From positions 1-63,265 of the forward strand of contig JAHBYK010000007.1 of the NCBI GenBank assembly GCA_019635965.1: a DNA stretch of 63,265 nt, given 5' to 3'. Below the pieces are notes generated by a model. The model made no database searches. It had not been told where the DNA came from and worked only from the letters and a program-made list of their open reading frames with translations. This DNA is from Parvibaculum sp. (GTDB taxonomy: Bacteria; Pseudomonadota; Alphaproteobacteria; Parvibaculales; Parvibaculaceae). Position numbers and translations under genes: made by a program. Positions within the stretch are counted from its first letter, which is position 1. The number at the start of each line of letters is the position of its first letter. Of this stretch, positions 55,017 through 63,265 are shown one piece after another.

Positions 55017-56435
55017 ATGGCTGAGGCCATCTTCGATGAAATGGGTTTGCCTGGCGGCGAGGTTCGCCGGGCCTACCGGACCTTGCAGGCATGGCTCGAC
55101 GAGACGCCGCATGAAATCCTGACGCTCAGGCGGGAAGAGGCGGAAACCTTCTTCCGCCGTATCGGCATCACCTTCGCGGTCTATGGCGAGGGCGGCGATC
55201 CGGAGCGCATCATCCCTTTCGACATCATCCCCCGTATTCTGGAAGCCGCCGAATGGCGCCAGATTTCCGATGGGCTCATCCAGCGCGTCAAGGCGCTCAA
55301 TGCCTTCATCGCCGATGTCTATGGCCCGCAGGACATTCTCCGCGCCGGCATCGTGCCGCGCGATCAGGTAATCCTGAACGAGACCTATCGTTACCAGATG
55401 CAGGGCGTTGCCGTTCCGCAGAATGTCTATACCCATATTGCCGGTATCGACATGGTGCGCGTCGGGCCCGACGAGTTCTATGTGCTGGAAGACAATTGCC
55501 GCACGCCCTCCGGCGTATCCTACATGCTGGAGAACCGCGAAATCACGATGCGGCTCTTCCCCGAGCTTTTCTCCCGCTACAACGTCGCGCCCGTCGATCA
55601 TTATTGCGACGAGCTGATGCGCACGCTCACCTCCGTCGCGCCGCGCAACTGCCCCGGTGAGCCGACAGTCGTGGTTCTCACGCCCGGCATCTATAACAGC
55701 GCCTATTACGAACATTCCTTCCTTGCCGACCAGATGGGCGCGGAGCTTGTCGAAGGGCCCGACCTCTATGTCATGGACGATGTCGTCTATATGCGCACGA
55801 CGCAGGGGCCGAAGCGCGTCGATGTGATCTATCGCCGTGTCGATGACGATTTCCTCGATCCGCTCACCTTCCGTCCCGATTCCGCGCTCGGCGTCGCCGG
55901 GCTCATGAATGCCTATCGCGCAGGGAATGTGAACCTGACCAATGCCGTGGGTGCGGGCATCGCCGACGACAAGGCGATCTATACCTATGTGCCGGAGATG
56001 GTGAAGTTCTATCTCGGCGAAACGCCGATCCTGAAGAATGTGCCGACATGGCGCTGCGCCGATCCGGAAGATGCGGCCTATGTGATCGAGCATATCGCGG
56101 AACTCGTGGTGAAGGAGGTTCATGGCTCGGGCGGATACGGGATGCTGGTCGGGCCGAAGGCAGCACGCGAAGAGATCGCGCTCTTCCGTGAACTGGTGAA
56201 AACCTCACCCGAAAAATACATCGCGCAGCCGACGCTCGCTCTGTCCACATGTCCCACATTCGTGGATGAGGGGATTGCGCCGCGTCACGTCGACCTCAGG
56301 CCCTTCATTCTCTCGGGCCGCGAAATTCGCGTCGTGCCGGGCGGTCTGACGCGCGTTGCCATGCGCGAGGGCTCGCTTGTCGTCAATTCGAGCCAGGGCG
56401 GCGGTACCAAGGATACCTGGGTGCTGAAGGATTGA
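55017..56435 (+). CDS. Circularly permuted ATP-grasp protein of the Anbu cluster
   Basis: I prefer the ATG at 55017 (472 residues) because AGGAG lies five to six bases upstream; a GTG at 54975 would add 14 residues. The sequence has VFGEGGD-like FAVYGEGGDPERIIPFDIIP, LNETYRYQMQG, YVLEDNCRTPSGVSYMLENR and a C-terminal VNSSQGGGTKDTWVL. This is the CP_ATPgrasp_1/DUF407 pattern. Such ATP-grasp ligases are thought to join an amino acid or peptide by a peptide-type bond. The gene is followed four bases later by the alpha-E gene. Confidence 0.92.
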   Translation: MAEAIFDEMGLPGGEVRRAYRTLQAWLDETPHEILTLRREEAETFFRRIGITFAVYGEGGDPERIIPFDIIPRILEAAEWRQISDGLIQRVKALNAFIADVYGPQDILRAGIVPRDQVILNETYRYQMQGVAVPQNVYTHIAGIDMVRVGPDEFYVLEDNCRTPSGVSYMLENREITMRLFPELFSRYNVAPVDHYCDELMRTLTSVAPRNCPGEPTVVVLTPGIYNSAYYEHSFLADQMGAELVEGPDLYVMDDVVYMRTTQGPKRVDVIYRRVDDDFLDPLTFRPDSALGVAGLMNAYRAGNVNLTNAVGAGIADDKAIYTYVPEMVKFYLGETPILKNVPTWRCADPEDAAYVIEHIAELVVKEVHGSGGYGMLVGPKAAREEIALFRELVKTSPEKYIAQPTLALSTCPTFVDEGIAPRHVDLRPFILSGREIRVVPGGLTRVAMREGSLVVNSSQGGGTKDTWVLKD

Positions 56436-56439
56436 GACC

Positions 56440-57387
56440 ATGATGCTTTCGCGCACCGCAGACAGCCTCTACTGGATCGCCCGCTACATGGAGCGGGCGG
56501 AGAATCTCGCGCGTACCCTTCGCGTCACAGACCGCTTGTCGCTCATGCCCTCCAGCGCCGATGCGGATGGCAATGAATGGCATTCCACTGTCGTCGTGTC
56601 CGGCTCCGAGCAGGGCTTTTACGAAAAGCATGAAGAGGCGACGCCCGAAAACGTCATCTCCTATCTCGCCTTCGATCCCGAAAACCCGTCGAGCATCCGT
56701 AATTGTATCGAGACGGCGCGGCGCAACGCGCGGGCTGTGCGCACGGCGCTTACGACAGAGCAGTGGGAATGTCTCAATTCCGCCTGGCTTGCACTGCCCG
56801 GCTGGAATGAAACCCGCGTGCGCGGCAGCGGGCTTCACCGCTTTCTCGACTGGGTGAAGGATTGCTCGCTCCTCTTCACCGGCGGCACGGTTGCCACCAT
56901 GCTTCGCCGCGACAGTTATTACTTCACGCGGCTCGGCACCTTCATCGAGCGAAGCGACAATACGGCGCGTATTCTCGACGTGAAATATCATGTGCTGCTG
57001 CCGGAAAATGCCGAAGTCGGCGGCGGCATCGACTATTACCAATGGGCGTCGGTCCTGCGCGCCGTTTCCGGCTATCGCAGCTATAATGCGGTCTATCGCG
57101 AGGGGCTGAAGCCCTGGCTGATTGCCGAGTTCCTCATCATGCGCGAGGAAATGCCGCGCTCGCTCATCAGCTGCGCCGCCGAAATCAAGGACTGCCTCGA
57201 CAGGCTGGGCGAGGAATACGGTCAGCGCCACGAATGTCACCGGATCGCGGGGCAGATCCATTCGCGGCTCCGTTTCGGCAAGATCGAGGATGTGTTCCGG
57301 CAAGGGCTCCACGAGTTTCTGAGCGAACATATCGATCAGAATAACCGGCTCGGATTGGAGATAAGCAGAAGTTACCTTTTGGGGTAA
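56440..57387 (+). CDS. Alpha-E domain protein of the Anbu cluster
   Basis: The 315-residue, mainly helical protein starts with MLSRTADSLYWIARYMERAE, the signature of the alpha-E family. Later elements are LTTEQWECLNSAWLALPG, RRDSYYFTRLGTFIERSDNT and EGLKPWLIAEFLIM. No catalytic motif is visible. It always travels with the ATP-grasp and transglutaminase genes and is probably a partner subunit. Spacing to its neighbours is 4 and 9 bases. Confidence 0.92.
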   Translation: MMLSRTADSLYWIARYMERAENLARTLRVTDRLSLMPSSADADGNEWHSTVVVSGSEQGFYEKHEEATPENVISYLAFDPENPSSIRNCIETARRNARAVRTALTTEQWECLNSAWLALPGWNETRVRGSGLHRFLDWVKDCSLLFTGGTVATMLRRDSYYFTRLGTFIERSDNTARILDVKYHVLLPENAEVGGGIDYYQWASVLRAVSGYRSYNAVYREGLKPWLIAEFLIMREEMPRSLISCAAEIKDCLDRLGEEYGQRHECHRIAGQIHSRLRFGKIEDVFRQGLHEFLSEHIDQNNRLGLEISRSYLLG

Positions 57388-57396
57388 CATCCGCCC

Positions 57397-58215
57397 ATGC
57401 GAATCCAGATCAATCAGCAGACAAGCTACCGATATGCCGGGCCTGCCAATTACTCGATGCAGGTGCTGCGCATGCGCCCGCGCGACAATGCCGGTCAGAA
57501 GATTCTTTTCTGGAGCCTGTCTGTGCCGCATTTCGCCAATGTGACGCAGGGGGAGGACGCCTTCGGCAACCCGCTCGACACGCTCTATGTCTCGCGGCTC
57601 CACAGCGAAATATCGTTGACCATCTCGGCCGAGGTCGAAACCACCGATACGGGCGGCATCCTTCGCGGCGTCGAGGAAGCCTTCGCGCCGGTCTTCTTTC
57701 TGCGCGAGACACCGCTCACGGCGCCTGACGAGGCGATCAAGACGCTGGCGGCATCGGCGATTACCGCCTCCGACGGTTCGCCCCTCGATCTCGCTCACCG
57801 GCTGATGGACAGGGTGCGCGACGCAATCGATTACCGGATTGGCGAGACCCATGCCGAGACGACCGCCGCCGAGGCGCTGGCTCACGGCTTTGGCGTCTGC
57901 CAGGACCATGCCCATGTCTTCATCTCGGCGGCGCGCCGTGCCGGCCTCCCGGCGCGCTATGTCAGCGGCTATCTCTGGGAGCCGCGCGACACCGAATATG
58001 AGGCTAGCCATGCCTGGGCCGAGGCCTATATTGAAGGACTTGGCTGGGTTGGATTCGATGTCGCCAACCGCATCTGCCCGACGGATGCCCATGTGCGGGT
58101 TGCCTGCGGCCTCGATTATCTGGAGGCGGCTCCGGCGCGCGGGCTCAGGCGGGGCGGCGGCGAGGAAACGCTGGAAGTCCGTCTCAGGGTCGATGCCGGC
58201 GCCATCCAGCAATGA
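57397..58215 (+). CDS. Transglutaminase-like protein of the Anbu cluster
   Basis: The 272-residue protein has the bacterial transglutaminase N-terminal region (INQQTSYRYAGPANYSMQVL). The Cys-His-Asp core follows, with Cys in AHGFGVCQDHAHVFISAARR, His in EASHAWAEAYIEGLGWVGFD, and Asp in that same last block. There is no signal peptide, so it acts in the cytoplasm. It could be a peptidase or amide-transferring enzyme working with the ATP-grasp protein. Confidence 0.92.
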   Translation: MRIQINQQTSYRYAGPANYSMQVLRMRPRDNAGQKILFWSLSVPHFANVTQGEDAFGNPLDTLYVSRLHSEISLTISAEVETTDTGGILRGVEEAFAPVFFLRETPLTAPDEAIKTLAASAITASDGSPLDLAHRLMDRVRDAIDYRIGETHAETTAAEALAHGFGVCQDHAHVFISAARRAGLPARYVSGYLWEPRDTEYEASHAWAEAYIEGLGWVGFDVANRICPTDAHVRVACGLDYLEAAPARGLRRGGGEETLEVRLRVDAGAIQQ

Positions 58216-58274
58216 GTTGGCCGGCGCAAGGTGAGTAAGGACCGGGGGCAACCCGGCAATGTCTGGAGACTTCG

Positions 58275-59018
58275 ATGACCTATTGCGTCGCGCTTCGGCT
58301 GGAAGCCGGCCTCGTCATGCTGGCGGATACGCGCACCAATGCTGGCGTGGACAATATTTCAACCTTCCGCAAGCTCACCGTGATCGACCATCCGGGCGAC
58401 CGCGTGATCGGGCTCATGACGGCGGGCAATCTCGCGGTCAGCCAGGCGGCGATCAACATGGCGATGGAACAGGGCGTGCGCGTGCGCGGCTCCGATGAGC
58501 TTGAAACGCTCCATACCGTGCCGACCATGGTTCGCGCCGCCCAGCTCATGGGCGAGGCTGTGCGCGAGGTCTACCGCATCGACGGCCCCTCGCTCGAGGC
58601 GCAGGCGGCCGACTTCAACGTCTCGATCCTGATGGGCGGGCAGGTCGGCAATGGGGAGATGCGTCTCTTCCAGATCTATTCGGCGGGCAATTACATCGAG
58701 GCTACCGAAGATACGCCCTATCTCCAGATCGGCGAACACAAGTACGGCAAGCCGATCATCGACCGCGCGCTCACCTATGACACGCCGCTTGGCGACGGGC
58801 TGAAACTTGCGCTCATCTCGATGGACTCCACCATGCGCTCGAATCTTTCCGTCGGCATGCCGATCGATCTCATGGTCTATCGCCGCGGTTCGCTCAAGGT
58901 CGCGCTGCAAAAGCGGATCAAGGACGAGGACGAATATTTCAAGAACCTCCGCCGTTCCTGGTCCGATGCATTGACCCAGGCCTACCGCGCCATTCCGGGG
59001 CCCGGCTGGGAGTTCTAG
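58275..59018 (+). CDS. Anbu proteasome-type peptidase
   Basis: The 247-residue protein starts MTYCVALRLEAGLVMLADTR. After removal of Met, Thr2 is the presumed N-terminal nucleophile of an Ntn hydrolase. GLMTAGNLAVSQAAINMAME, SILMGGQVGNGEMRLFQIYS and LGDGLKLALISMDSTMRSNL complete the Anbu (ancestral beta subunit) pattern. The protein forms ring or helical assemblies in family members. It ends the four-gene cluster, 59 bases after the transglutaminase gene. Confidence 0.93.
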   Translation: MTYCVALRLEAGLVMLADTRTNAGVDNISTFRKLTVIDHPGDRVIGLMTAGNLAVSQAAINMAMEQGVRVRGSDELETLHTVPTMVRAAQLMGEAVREVYRIDGPSLEAQAADFNVSILMGGQVGNGEMRLFQIYSAGNYIEATEDTPYLQIGEHKYGKPIIDRALTYDTPLGDGLKLALISMDSTMRSNLSVGMPIDLMVYRRGSLKVALQKRIKDEDEYFKNLRRSWSDALTQAYRAIPGPGWEF

Positions 59019-59088
59019 AAAACTTATCCCCGCCCTTTCCGGCTTGCCTGAGACTGTCCGCTCATTCATGCGGAGAGGAGCAAGCCTC

Positions 59089-60423
59089 ATGTCATTCATC
59101 GAGAGATCGGCCGCCTTCCCGGCTGCGGGGGCATCAGCCTGGCCGCTTTGCGCGGTGCCTGTCTGGCGTGGCGGCCATCCATGCGCCATGCCGCCTGCCG
59201 TGGAAGACTGGTGGCACCCGCAGGCGCATCTCGCGCTCGATTTCAAATCAGGCCGCTTTATGCGCGGCGGTGTGGAGCGTACCGAAAATGCGGTATTCGC
59301 CGTCACACGGTCGTCGCCCATCAACCTGCCCGATGCGGCGGGCATCTACCAGGCGCTCGGCAACAACAGCCTGCCGCGCACGGATCGCGGGCTTTATGCG
59401 AATGGGCAGTTCACGAACAAGATTACCGCCAACAACCTGACGCCTGGCCTTGTCACGCCCGTTGGCGCTACGGCCTTCAATGCCCTTGGCCTGACCGGCG
59501 TTTCGGCGGGGCATGGCGGCGGCGCTTCCACTGGCCTGTTCGGGATTGTCGACGATGCCGCCGCGCTCACCGCCGCCGGGCTCGCAAACATCTCGAATGG
59601 CCGGGCATATTCGATCTCGCTTGGCGGCGCGGTGGGCTCGGCTTTCATGATTTTCGGGCCAGCGGTTGGCAATACGAACCCGCATTCATGGGGCATGTGG
59701 GCGCGTTGCACTGGCGCAAATGCCACATTGCGCATGGTCGGCGGGGGCTCTTATGGAACGGTGTCGCTGGAGCCTTCCGCCAATTACCAGTTCGTCAAAT
59801 TCGAGAATTTCACGCCGGATGCGACCGCCCAGTTCCGTCCGCAAATTCCTTTCGGCGGCACCCTCCTTATCGCGGGGATGCAACTTCTCGAAAGCCGGTT
59901 CATTCCCGATGCCCGCATGGCGACGCCGGGTGCTCCGGCGCTCCTTGCCTCCGACATGCCGCTTGTTCAGGGGGTCCGCCCCTCGAACGGCCAGCAGGAG
60001 CCCTGGTCCGGCTGGGAAGCGGCGGGGTTCGACGCGGCCATCCGCGCCCTTGCCGATGTCAGGATCGACCGGCTTTCCGCTAATAGCCCGCGCTTCATCG
60101 CAGGCGCGGGCGTGGACACCAACAATCTCTGGCGGCTGATCTTCGACACGGACAACCGTTTCAAACTCATTGTGCGGAAGTCGGGATCGGATGTTCTGAC
60201 GCTGCAATCGGGCGTGGCAAGTTCGACCGGGCTCTACACTGTGGATACCCGCGCGAAGCCCGGCGATTACGCGCTTTCCGCGACGGGACTTCCGGGTGCC
60301 ACGAGTTCGAGTAGCGAGACGCTGCCCAGCGGCGCGACGACGCTTCGGGTGGGCTCGAATTTTGGCCTCGCCAATCCGTTCAATGGCTGGATCGAAGACC
60401 TGCAAATCCTGAGGGCCGTATGA
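59089..60423 (+). CDS. Unrecognised 444-residue protein with lectin/LamG-like end, possibly phage-derived
   Basis: The ATG at 59089 follows GAGGAG. The protein has no clear signal peptide. The beginning is rich in Pro, Trp and Ala (WWHPQAHLALDFKSGRFMRG); the middle and end are Gly/Ala/Asn/Thr-rich beta structure. NGWIEDLQILRAV at the end matches the last strand of concanavalin-A-like lectin folds. Such architecture is common in phage tail or GTA accessory proteins, but no other phage gene lies nearby. Its stop overlaps the start of the next gene (ATGA), so the two are translated together. Confidence 0.62.
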   Translation: MSFIERSAAFPAAGASAWPLCAVPVWRGGHPCAMPPAVEDWWHPQAHLALDFKSGRFMRGGVERTENAVFAVTRSSPINLPDAAGIYQALGNNSLPRTDRGLYANGQFTNKITANNLTPGLVTPVGATAFNALGLTGVSAGHGGGASTGLFGIVDDAAALTAAGLANISNGRAYSISLGGAVGSAFMIFGPAVGNTNPHSWGMWARCTGANATLRMVGGGSYGTVSLEPSANYQFVKFENFTPDATAQFRPQIPFGGTLLIAGMQLLESRFIPDARMATPGAPALLASDMPLVQGVRPSNGQQEPWSGWEAAGFDAAIRALADVRIDRLSANSPRFIAGAGVDTNNLWRLIFDTDNRFKLIVRKSGSDVLTLQSGVASSTGLYTVDTRAKPGDYALSATGLPGATSSSSETLPSGATTLRVGSNFGLANPFNGWIEDLQILRAV

Positions 60424-60704
60424 TGCTGAGCTACACCATTCGCGCGGCAAGCGAGGCCGCATTGATCGCCCTGCTCGAAGAGGCGCAGGAAGGCAAGGCC
60501 CGGCCCTTCGTCTTTGAGACGGAAGAGGGTAAGGTGGTGGACGCCGCGCGCATCACCTTCCCGAGGCCGGAAATGGTGCCGGGCGAGCCCGTCACCGATC
60601 CCGAAACCGGCGCGGATGTCACGCCGATGGAGCCGACCGGCATGTGGGTGTGCGAGGCGCGGCTCGATGCGCCCGATGTGGAGCTTGCGGCCTTCGGGGA
60701 TTAG
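60420..60704 (+). CDS. Unrecognised 94-residue acidic protein coupled to the preceding gene
   Basis: The gene overlaps the lectin-like gene by four bases. The product is acidic, with a helical start (LIALLEEAQEGKARPFVFET) and a Pro/Glu-rich end (GMWVCEARLDAPDVELAAFG). No family is recognised. It may be a chaperone or assembly partner of the larger protein. It ends four bases from the stop of the convergent epoxide-hydrolase-like gene. Confidence 0.6.
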   Translation: MMLSYTIRAASEAALIALLEEAQEGKARPFVFETEEGKVVDAARITFPRPEMVPGEPVTDPETGADVTPMEPTGMWVCEARLDAPDVELAAFGD

Positions 60705-61072
60705 CCTGCTGCCGCCTTCGAGAAAGTGGCAAGGTCGAAATAGTCCCGCCAGACCTTGATCTTGCCGCCTTCCATTTCGAATACGCCACAGCATGGCAGC
60801 GCCACCGGCTTGCCGCCGGCCTTGGTGCGGTCAACGCGTTCGGCGACCACGATATCGCCCTTCGAGAGAATGTTGACGAGCTCCCACTCCGTGTCGGACC
60901 AGTTGGCGATGAAGGCACCGATGAAACCCTTGAGTGCCGCCTTGCCCTTCACGGGGTCAAGCATCATGTTGTGATAGACGCCGTCTTCCGTGAAGTAATC
61001 GACAATCTCGTCCACGTTCAGGCGCGACCATGCTTTCACGAAGTCGCGGATCGCCTGTTCGTTGTTGCTCAT
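60701..61072 (-). CDS. Limonene-1,2-epoxide hydrolase-like protein (NTF2 fold)
   Basis: The ATG at 61072 follows GGGAGGA, giving 123 residues; the frame to 61102 is longer but less likely. It has the LEH layout: WSRLNVDEIVDYFTEDGVYH at the start, then VAERVDR, which holds the catalytic Arg and Asp, and WRDYFDLATF with the second Asp. Enzymes of this group open epoxides with water. The visible D-R-D set suggests it is active. The substrate cannot be told. Confidence 0.82.
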   Translation of the reverse strand: MSNNEQAIRDFVKAWSRLNVDEIVDYFTEDGVYHNMMLDPVKGKAALKGFIGAFIANWSDTEWELVNILSKGDIVVAERVDRTKAGGKPVALPCCGVFEMEGGKIKVWRDYFDLATFSKAAAG

Positions 61073-61141
61073 GCTGTCCTCCCATTTTGTTCTTGGGCGC
61101 AATCGTGCCGTCAGAGCGTCCTGAATTCAATCCGGCAAATG

Positions 61142-61168
61142 AAAAAGGCGGCGCCCGGAAGCGCCGCC
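61142..61168 (-). terminator. Intrinsic terminator after the fad gene
   Basis: On the minus strand GGCGGCGC and GCGCCGCC (plus-strand 61147-61154 and 61161-61168) form a perfect eight-pair stem, followed by TTTTT (61146-61142). It lies 25 bases after the stop at 61193. Confidence 0.88.
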
Positions 61169-61192
61169 CTTGAACTTTCCTGATGCCGGGGA

Positions 61193-63265
61193 TCAGAAGT
61201 CCGAGAACTTCTTTCCTTCCGCGACGATCTTTTCCAGAAGCGCAGCGGGCTTGAAGTCGTCACCCATCTTCGCCTGGAACTCCTTCATCTTGGCGAGAAC
61301 CTTGTCGGCGCCCACCGTATCGCCATAGAACATCGGGCCGCCGCGATAGACCGGGAAGCCATAGCCGTTGATCCAGACGATATCGATGTCGGATGAGCGG
61401 ATCGCCTTGCCTTCCTCGAGGATCTTCGCGCCCTCATTGATCATCGGATAGATGCAGCGTTCGAGAATCTCCTCGTCGCTGATCTTGCGGCGGTTGATGC
61501 CCTTTTTCGCGGCGAAATCGAGAATGATCTTTTCCACGACCGGCGACGGCTTCGCGTTGCGGTTCTCGTCATAATCGTAGAAGCCCGCACCCGTCTTCTG
61601 GCCGCGGCGATCCATCTCGCAAAGCACGTCGCGGATCGTTTCGCCCTTCGACTTCTCCTTCGACCAGCCGATATCGAGGCCGGCAAGGTCCGACATGGCG
61701 AAGGGGCCCATCGGCAGGCCGAAATCGTAGAGCACGCGGTCCACATCCCAGGGCATGGCGCCTTCGAGGATGAGCTTCTGCGCCTCGCGCTGGCGCTGTG
61801 CCAGGATGCGGTTGCCGACGAAGCCGGGGCAGACGCCGACGAGAGCGGCGATCTTGCCGATCTTCTTGGCGATCTGCATGGAGGTTGCAATCACTTCCTT
61901 CGAGGTCTTGTCCGCGCGGACGACTTCGAGAAGGCGCATCACATTGGCCGGCGAGAAGAAGTGGAGGCCGATCACGGCTTCCGGCCGTTTCACGGCGGTA
62001 GCGATCTCGTCGATGTTGAGCGCGGAGGTGTTCGTCGCAAGGATCGCGCCCTGCTTCACGATCTTGTCGAGCTTCGCAAAGACATCCTTCTTGATGTCCA
62101 TGTTCTCGAACACGGCCTCGATCACAAGGTCGCAATCGGCAAGCTCGTTCATGTCGAGCGTGCCCTTGAGAAGGCCCATGCGCTTCTCCACCTCTTCCAT
62201 GGTGAAGCGGCCCTTCTTCGCCGAGTTCTCGTAGTTCTTGCGGATGGTGGCGATGCCGCGGTCGAGCGCTTCCTGCTTCGTCTCGACGATGGTGACGGGC
62301 ATGCCGACATTGAGGAAGTTCATGGCGATGCCGCCACCCATCGTGCCGGCGCCGATGATGCCGACCTTGTTGACGGGGATCGTCGGCGTGTCGGCCGGCA
62401 CATCCGGAATCTTCCAGACCTGACGCTCGGCAAAGAAGACATGGCGCTGCGCGGCAGACTGAGTGCCCGTCACGAGTTCGCGGAAGAGCTTCTGCTCCAC
62501 CTTGATGCCTTCATCGAAGGGCAGGTTCACCGCCGCCTCGATGCACTGGATGTTGTATTCCGGCGCGAGGAAGCCGCGGAACTTGCGGGCATTCTCCTTG
62601 CGGATCTTCTCGAAGATTTCCGGCTTGCCGCGCGCGGCTTCCATCTTCTCGTTCAGATCGCGGATCTTCTTCAAGGGGCGCTTTTCGGCGACGATCTTCT
62701 TCGCAAAGGCGACGGCGCCCTCGCGGAGCTTGCCTTCCTCGGCGAGCTCGTCGACAAGGCCCATCTCGAGGCATTTCTTGGCGCCGACATGCTGGCCGCT
62801 CGTCACCATCTCGACGGCCTTTTCCGCGCCGACGATGCGGGGCAGGCGCTGTGTGCCGCCGGCGCCCGGCAGCAGGCCGAGGTTCACTTCAGGCAGGCCG
62901 CATTTCGCCGAAGGCACGGCCACGCGGTAATGGCAGGTCAGCGCCACTTCGAGGCCGCCGCCAAGTGCGGTGCCGTGGATCGCGGCGACGACGGGCTTCG
63001 GCGAATTCTCGATCATGGCCTGCGCGTCGAAAAGGCTCGGACCCTTCGGTGCCTTGCCGAATTCGGTGATGTCGGCGCCCGCGATGAAGGTGCGGCCGTC
63101 GCAGATCAGCACGATTGCCTGGACTTCCGGGTCGTCGATCGCCTGTTTGATGCCGTTATTGATGCCTTCGCGCACCGGCGCCGAAAGTGCATTCACGGGC
63201 GGCGAATTGAGGGTGACGACGGCAATGCCGCCTTCCTTCTCAAGCGTGGTGACGTCGTTGATCGC
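61193..63265 (-). CDS. Fatty-acid oxidation multifunctional enzyme: enoyl-CoA hydratase / 3-hydroxyacyl-CoA dehydrogenase (cut by window edge)
   Basis: The frame stays open to 63265 (first residues [20 protein letters not shown]), so the GTG at 63196 is internal and the true start is beyond the window. The N-terminal half is crotonase-type ([13 protein letters not shown] oxyanion loop; [18 protein letters not shown]). The middle has the dehydrogenase Rossmann motif [20 protein letters not shown], then [18 protein letters not shown] with the catalytic His. The C-terminal 3HCDH domain ends KKFSDF. It carries out hydration and oxidation in beta-oxidation (FadB/FadJ type). Length is as expected for the family. 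Confidence 0.94.
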   Translation of the reverse strand, partial: AINDVTTLEKEGGIAVVTLNSPPVNALSAPVREGINNGIKQAIDDPEVQAIVLICDGRTFIAGADITEFGKAPKGPSLFDAQAMIENSPKPVVAAIHGTALGGGLEVALTCHYRVAVPSAKCGLPEVNLGLLPGAGGTQRLPRIVGAEKAVEMVTSGQHVGAKKCLEMGLVDELAEEGKLREGAVAFAKKIVAEKRPLKKIRDLNEKMEAARGKPEIFEKIRKENARKFRGFLAPEYNIQCIEAAVNLPFDEGIKVEQKLFRELVTGTQSAAQRHVFFAERQVWKIPDVPADTPTIPVNKVGIIGAGTMGGGIAMNFLNVGMPVTIVETKQEALDRGIATIRKNYENSAKKGRFTMEEVEKRMGLLKGTLDMNELADCDLVIEAVFENMDIKKDVFAKLDKIVKQGAILATNTSALNIDEIATAVKRPEAVIGLHFFSPANVMRLLEVVRADKTSKEVIATSMQIAKKIGKIAALVGVCPGFVGNRILAQRQREAQKLILEGAMPWDVDRVLYDFGLPMGPFAMSDLAGLDIGWSKEKSKGETIRDVLCEMDRRGQKTGAGFYDYDENRNAKPSPVVEKIILDFAAKKGINRRKISDEEILERCIYPMINEGAKILEEGKAIRSSDIDIVWINGYGFPVYRGGPMFYGDTVGADKVLAKMKEFQAKMGDDFKPAALLEKIVAEGKKFSDF

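Noticed and set aside
56383..58251. A 622-codon minus-strand frame across the alpha-E and transglutaminase genes
   Set aside because: It is antisense to two genes with diagnostic motifs in tight operon spacing; no motif of its own.

Overview
The window reads as chromosomal DNA from a GC-rich Gram-negative bacterium, most likely an alphaproteobacterium. The evidence is GC-rich codon use, frequent GTG/TTG starts, an Anbu-type proteasome cluster, a Wza/Wzc/Wzy/WcaJ exopolysaccharide (EPS) locus and LPS-type sugar genes. A Parvibaculum-like organism is possible, but that is inference only.

Region 1 (1-2177, minus strand) is the end of a czc-type heavy-metal efflux operon: a small exported CxxC protein, a CzcC/TolC outer-membrane factor, and a CzcB adaptor cut by the window edge that carries a very His-rich segment. 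Region 2 (about 2200-6600) is a gene graveyard. It holds SpvB/Rhs toxin fragments, a possible orphan immunity gene, a frameshifted IS3-family transposase, an intact Xre/RES toxin-antitoxin pair, and a truncated exported beta-rich domain.

Region 3 (6663-49844) is a very large surface-polysaccharide locus. It has export parts (Wza-like lipoprotein, Wzc tyrosine kinase, outer-membrane barrel), two Wzy/O-antigen-ligase-like polymerases, a Wzx flippase and two priming phosphoglycosyl transferases. It also has five glycosyltransferases, a sulfotransferase, six class I methyltransferases and the nucleotide-sugar enzymes Ugd, UDP-GlcA 4-epimerase, GalU, Gmd, ManC and KdsD. A bactofilin and a hybrid histidine kinase lie inside it. 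The last part is a tight operon, pseB - spsF - rmlD-like - neuB/pseI - GT2, that looks like a nonulosonic-acid pathway with an unusual gene content. Genes at 17312-19034 and 24049-26309 look visibly AT-richer than their neighbours and were probably acquired separately. A sigma-54-type promoter precedes the WcaJ-like gene, and a three-unit Pho-box-like array precedes the sulfotransferase.

Region 4 (49963-63265) holds an MHYT histidine kinase, a fused LpxT-like/DUF368 (PopT) membrane protein in which the LpxT-like half has lost its catalytic residues, and an MltB-type lytic transglycosylase. Next comes the four-gene Anbu cluster (ATP-grasp, alpha-E, transglutaminase, Anbu), two unrecognised proteins, a limonene-epoxide-hydrolase-like enzyme, and a fatty-acid-oxidation multifunctional enzyme cut by the right edge.

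The candidates for something undescribed are the pseudo-LpxT/PopT fusion, the pse-like operon that has a reductase and lacks an aminotransferase, and phosphate-linked control of glycan sulfation. I saw no tRNA, rRNA or CRISPR array.
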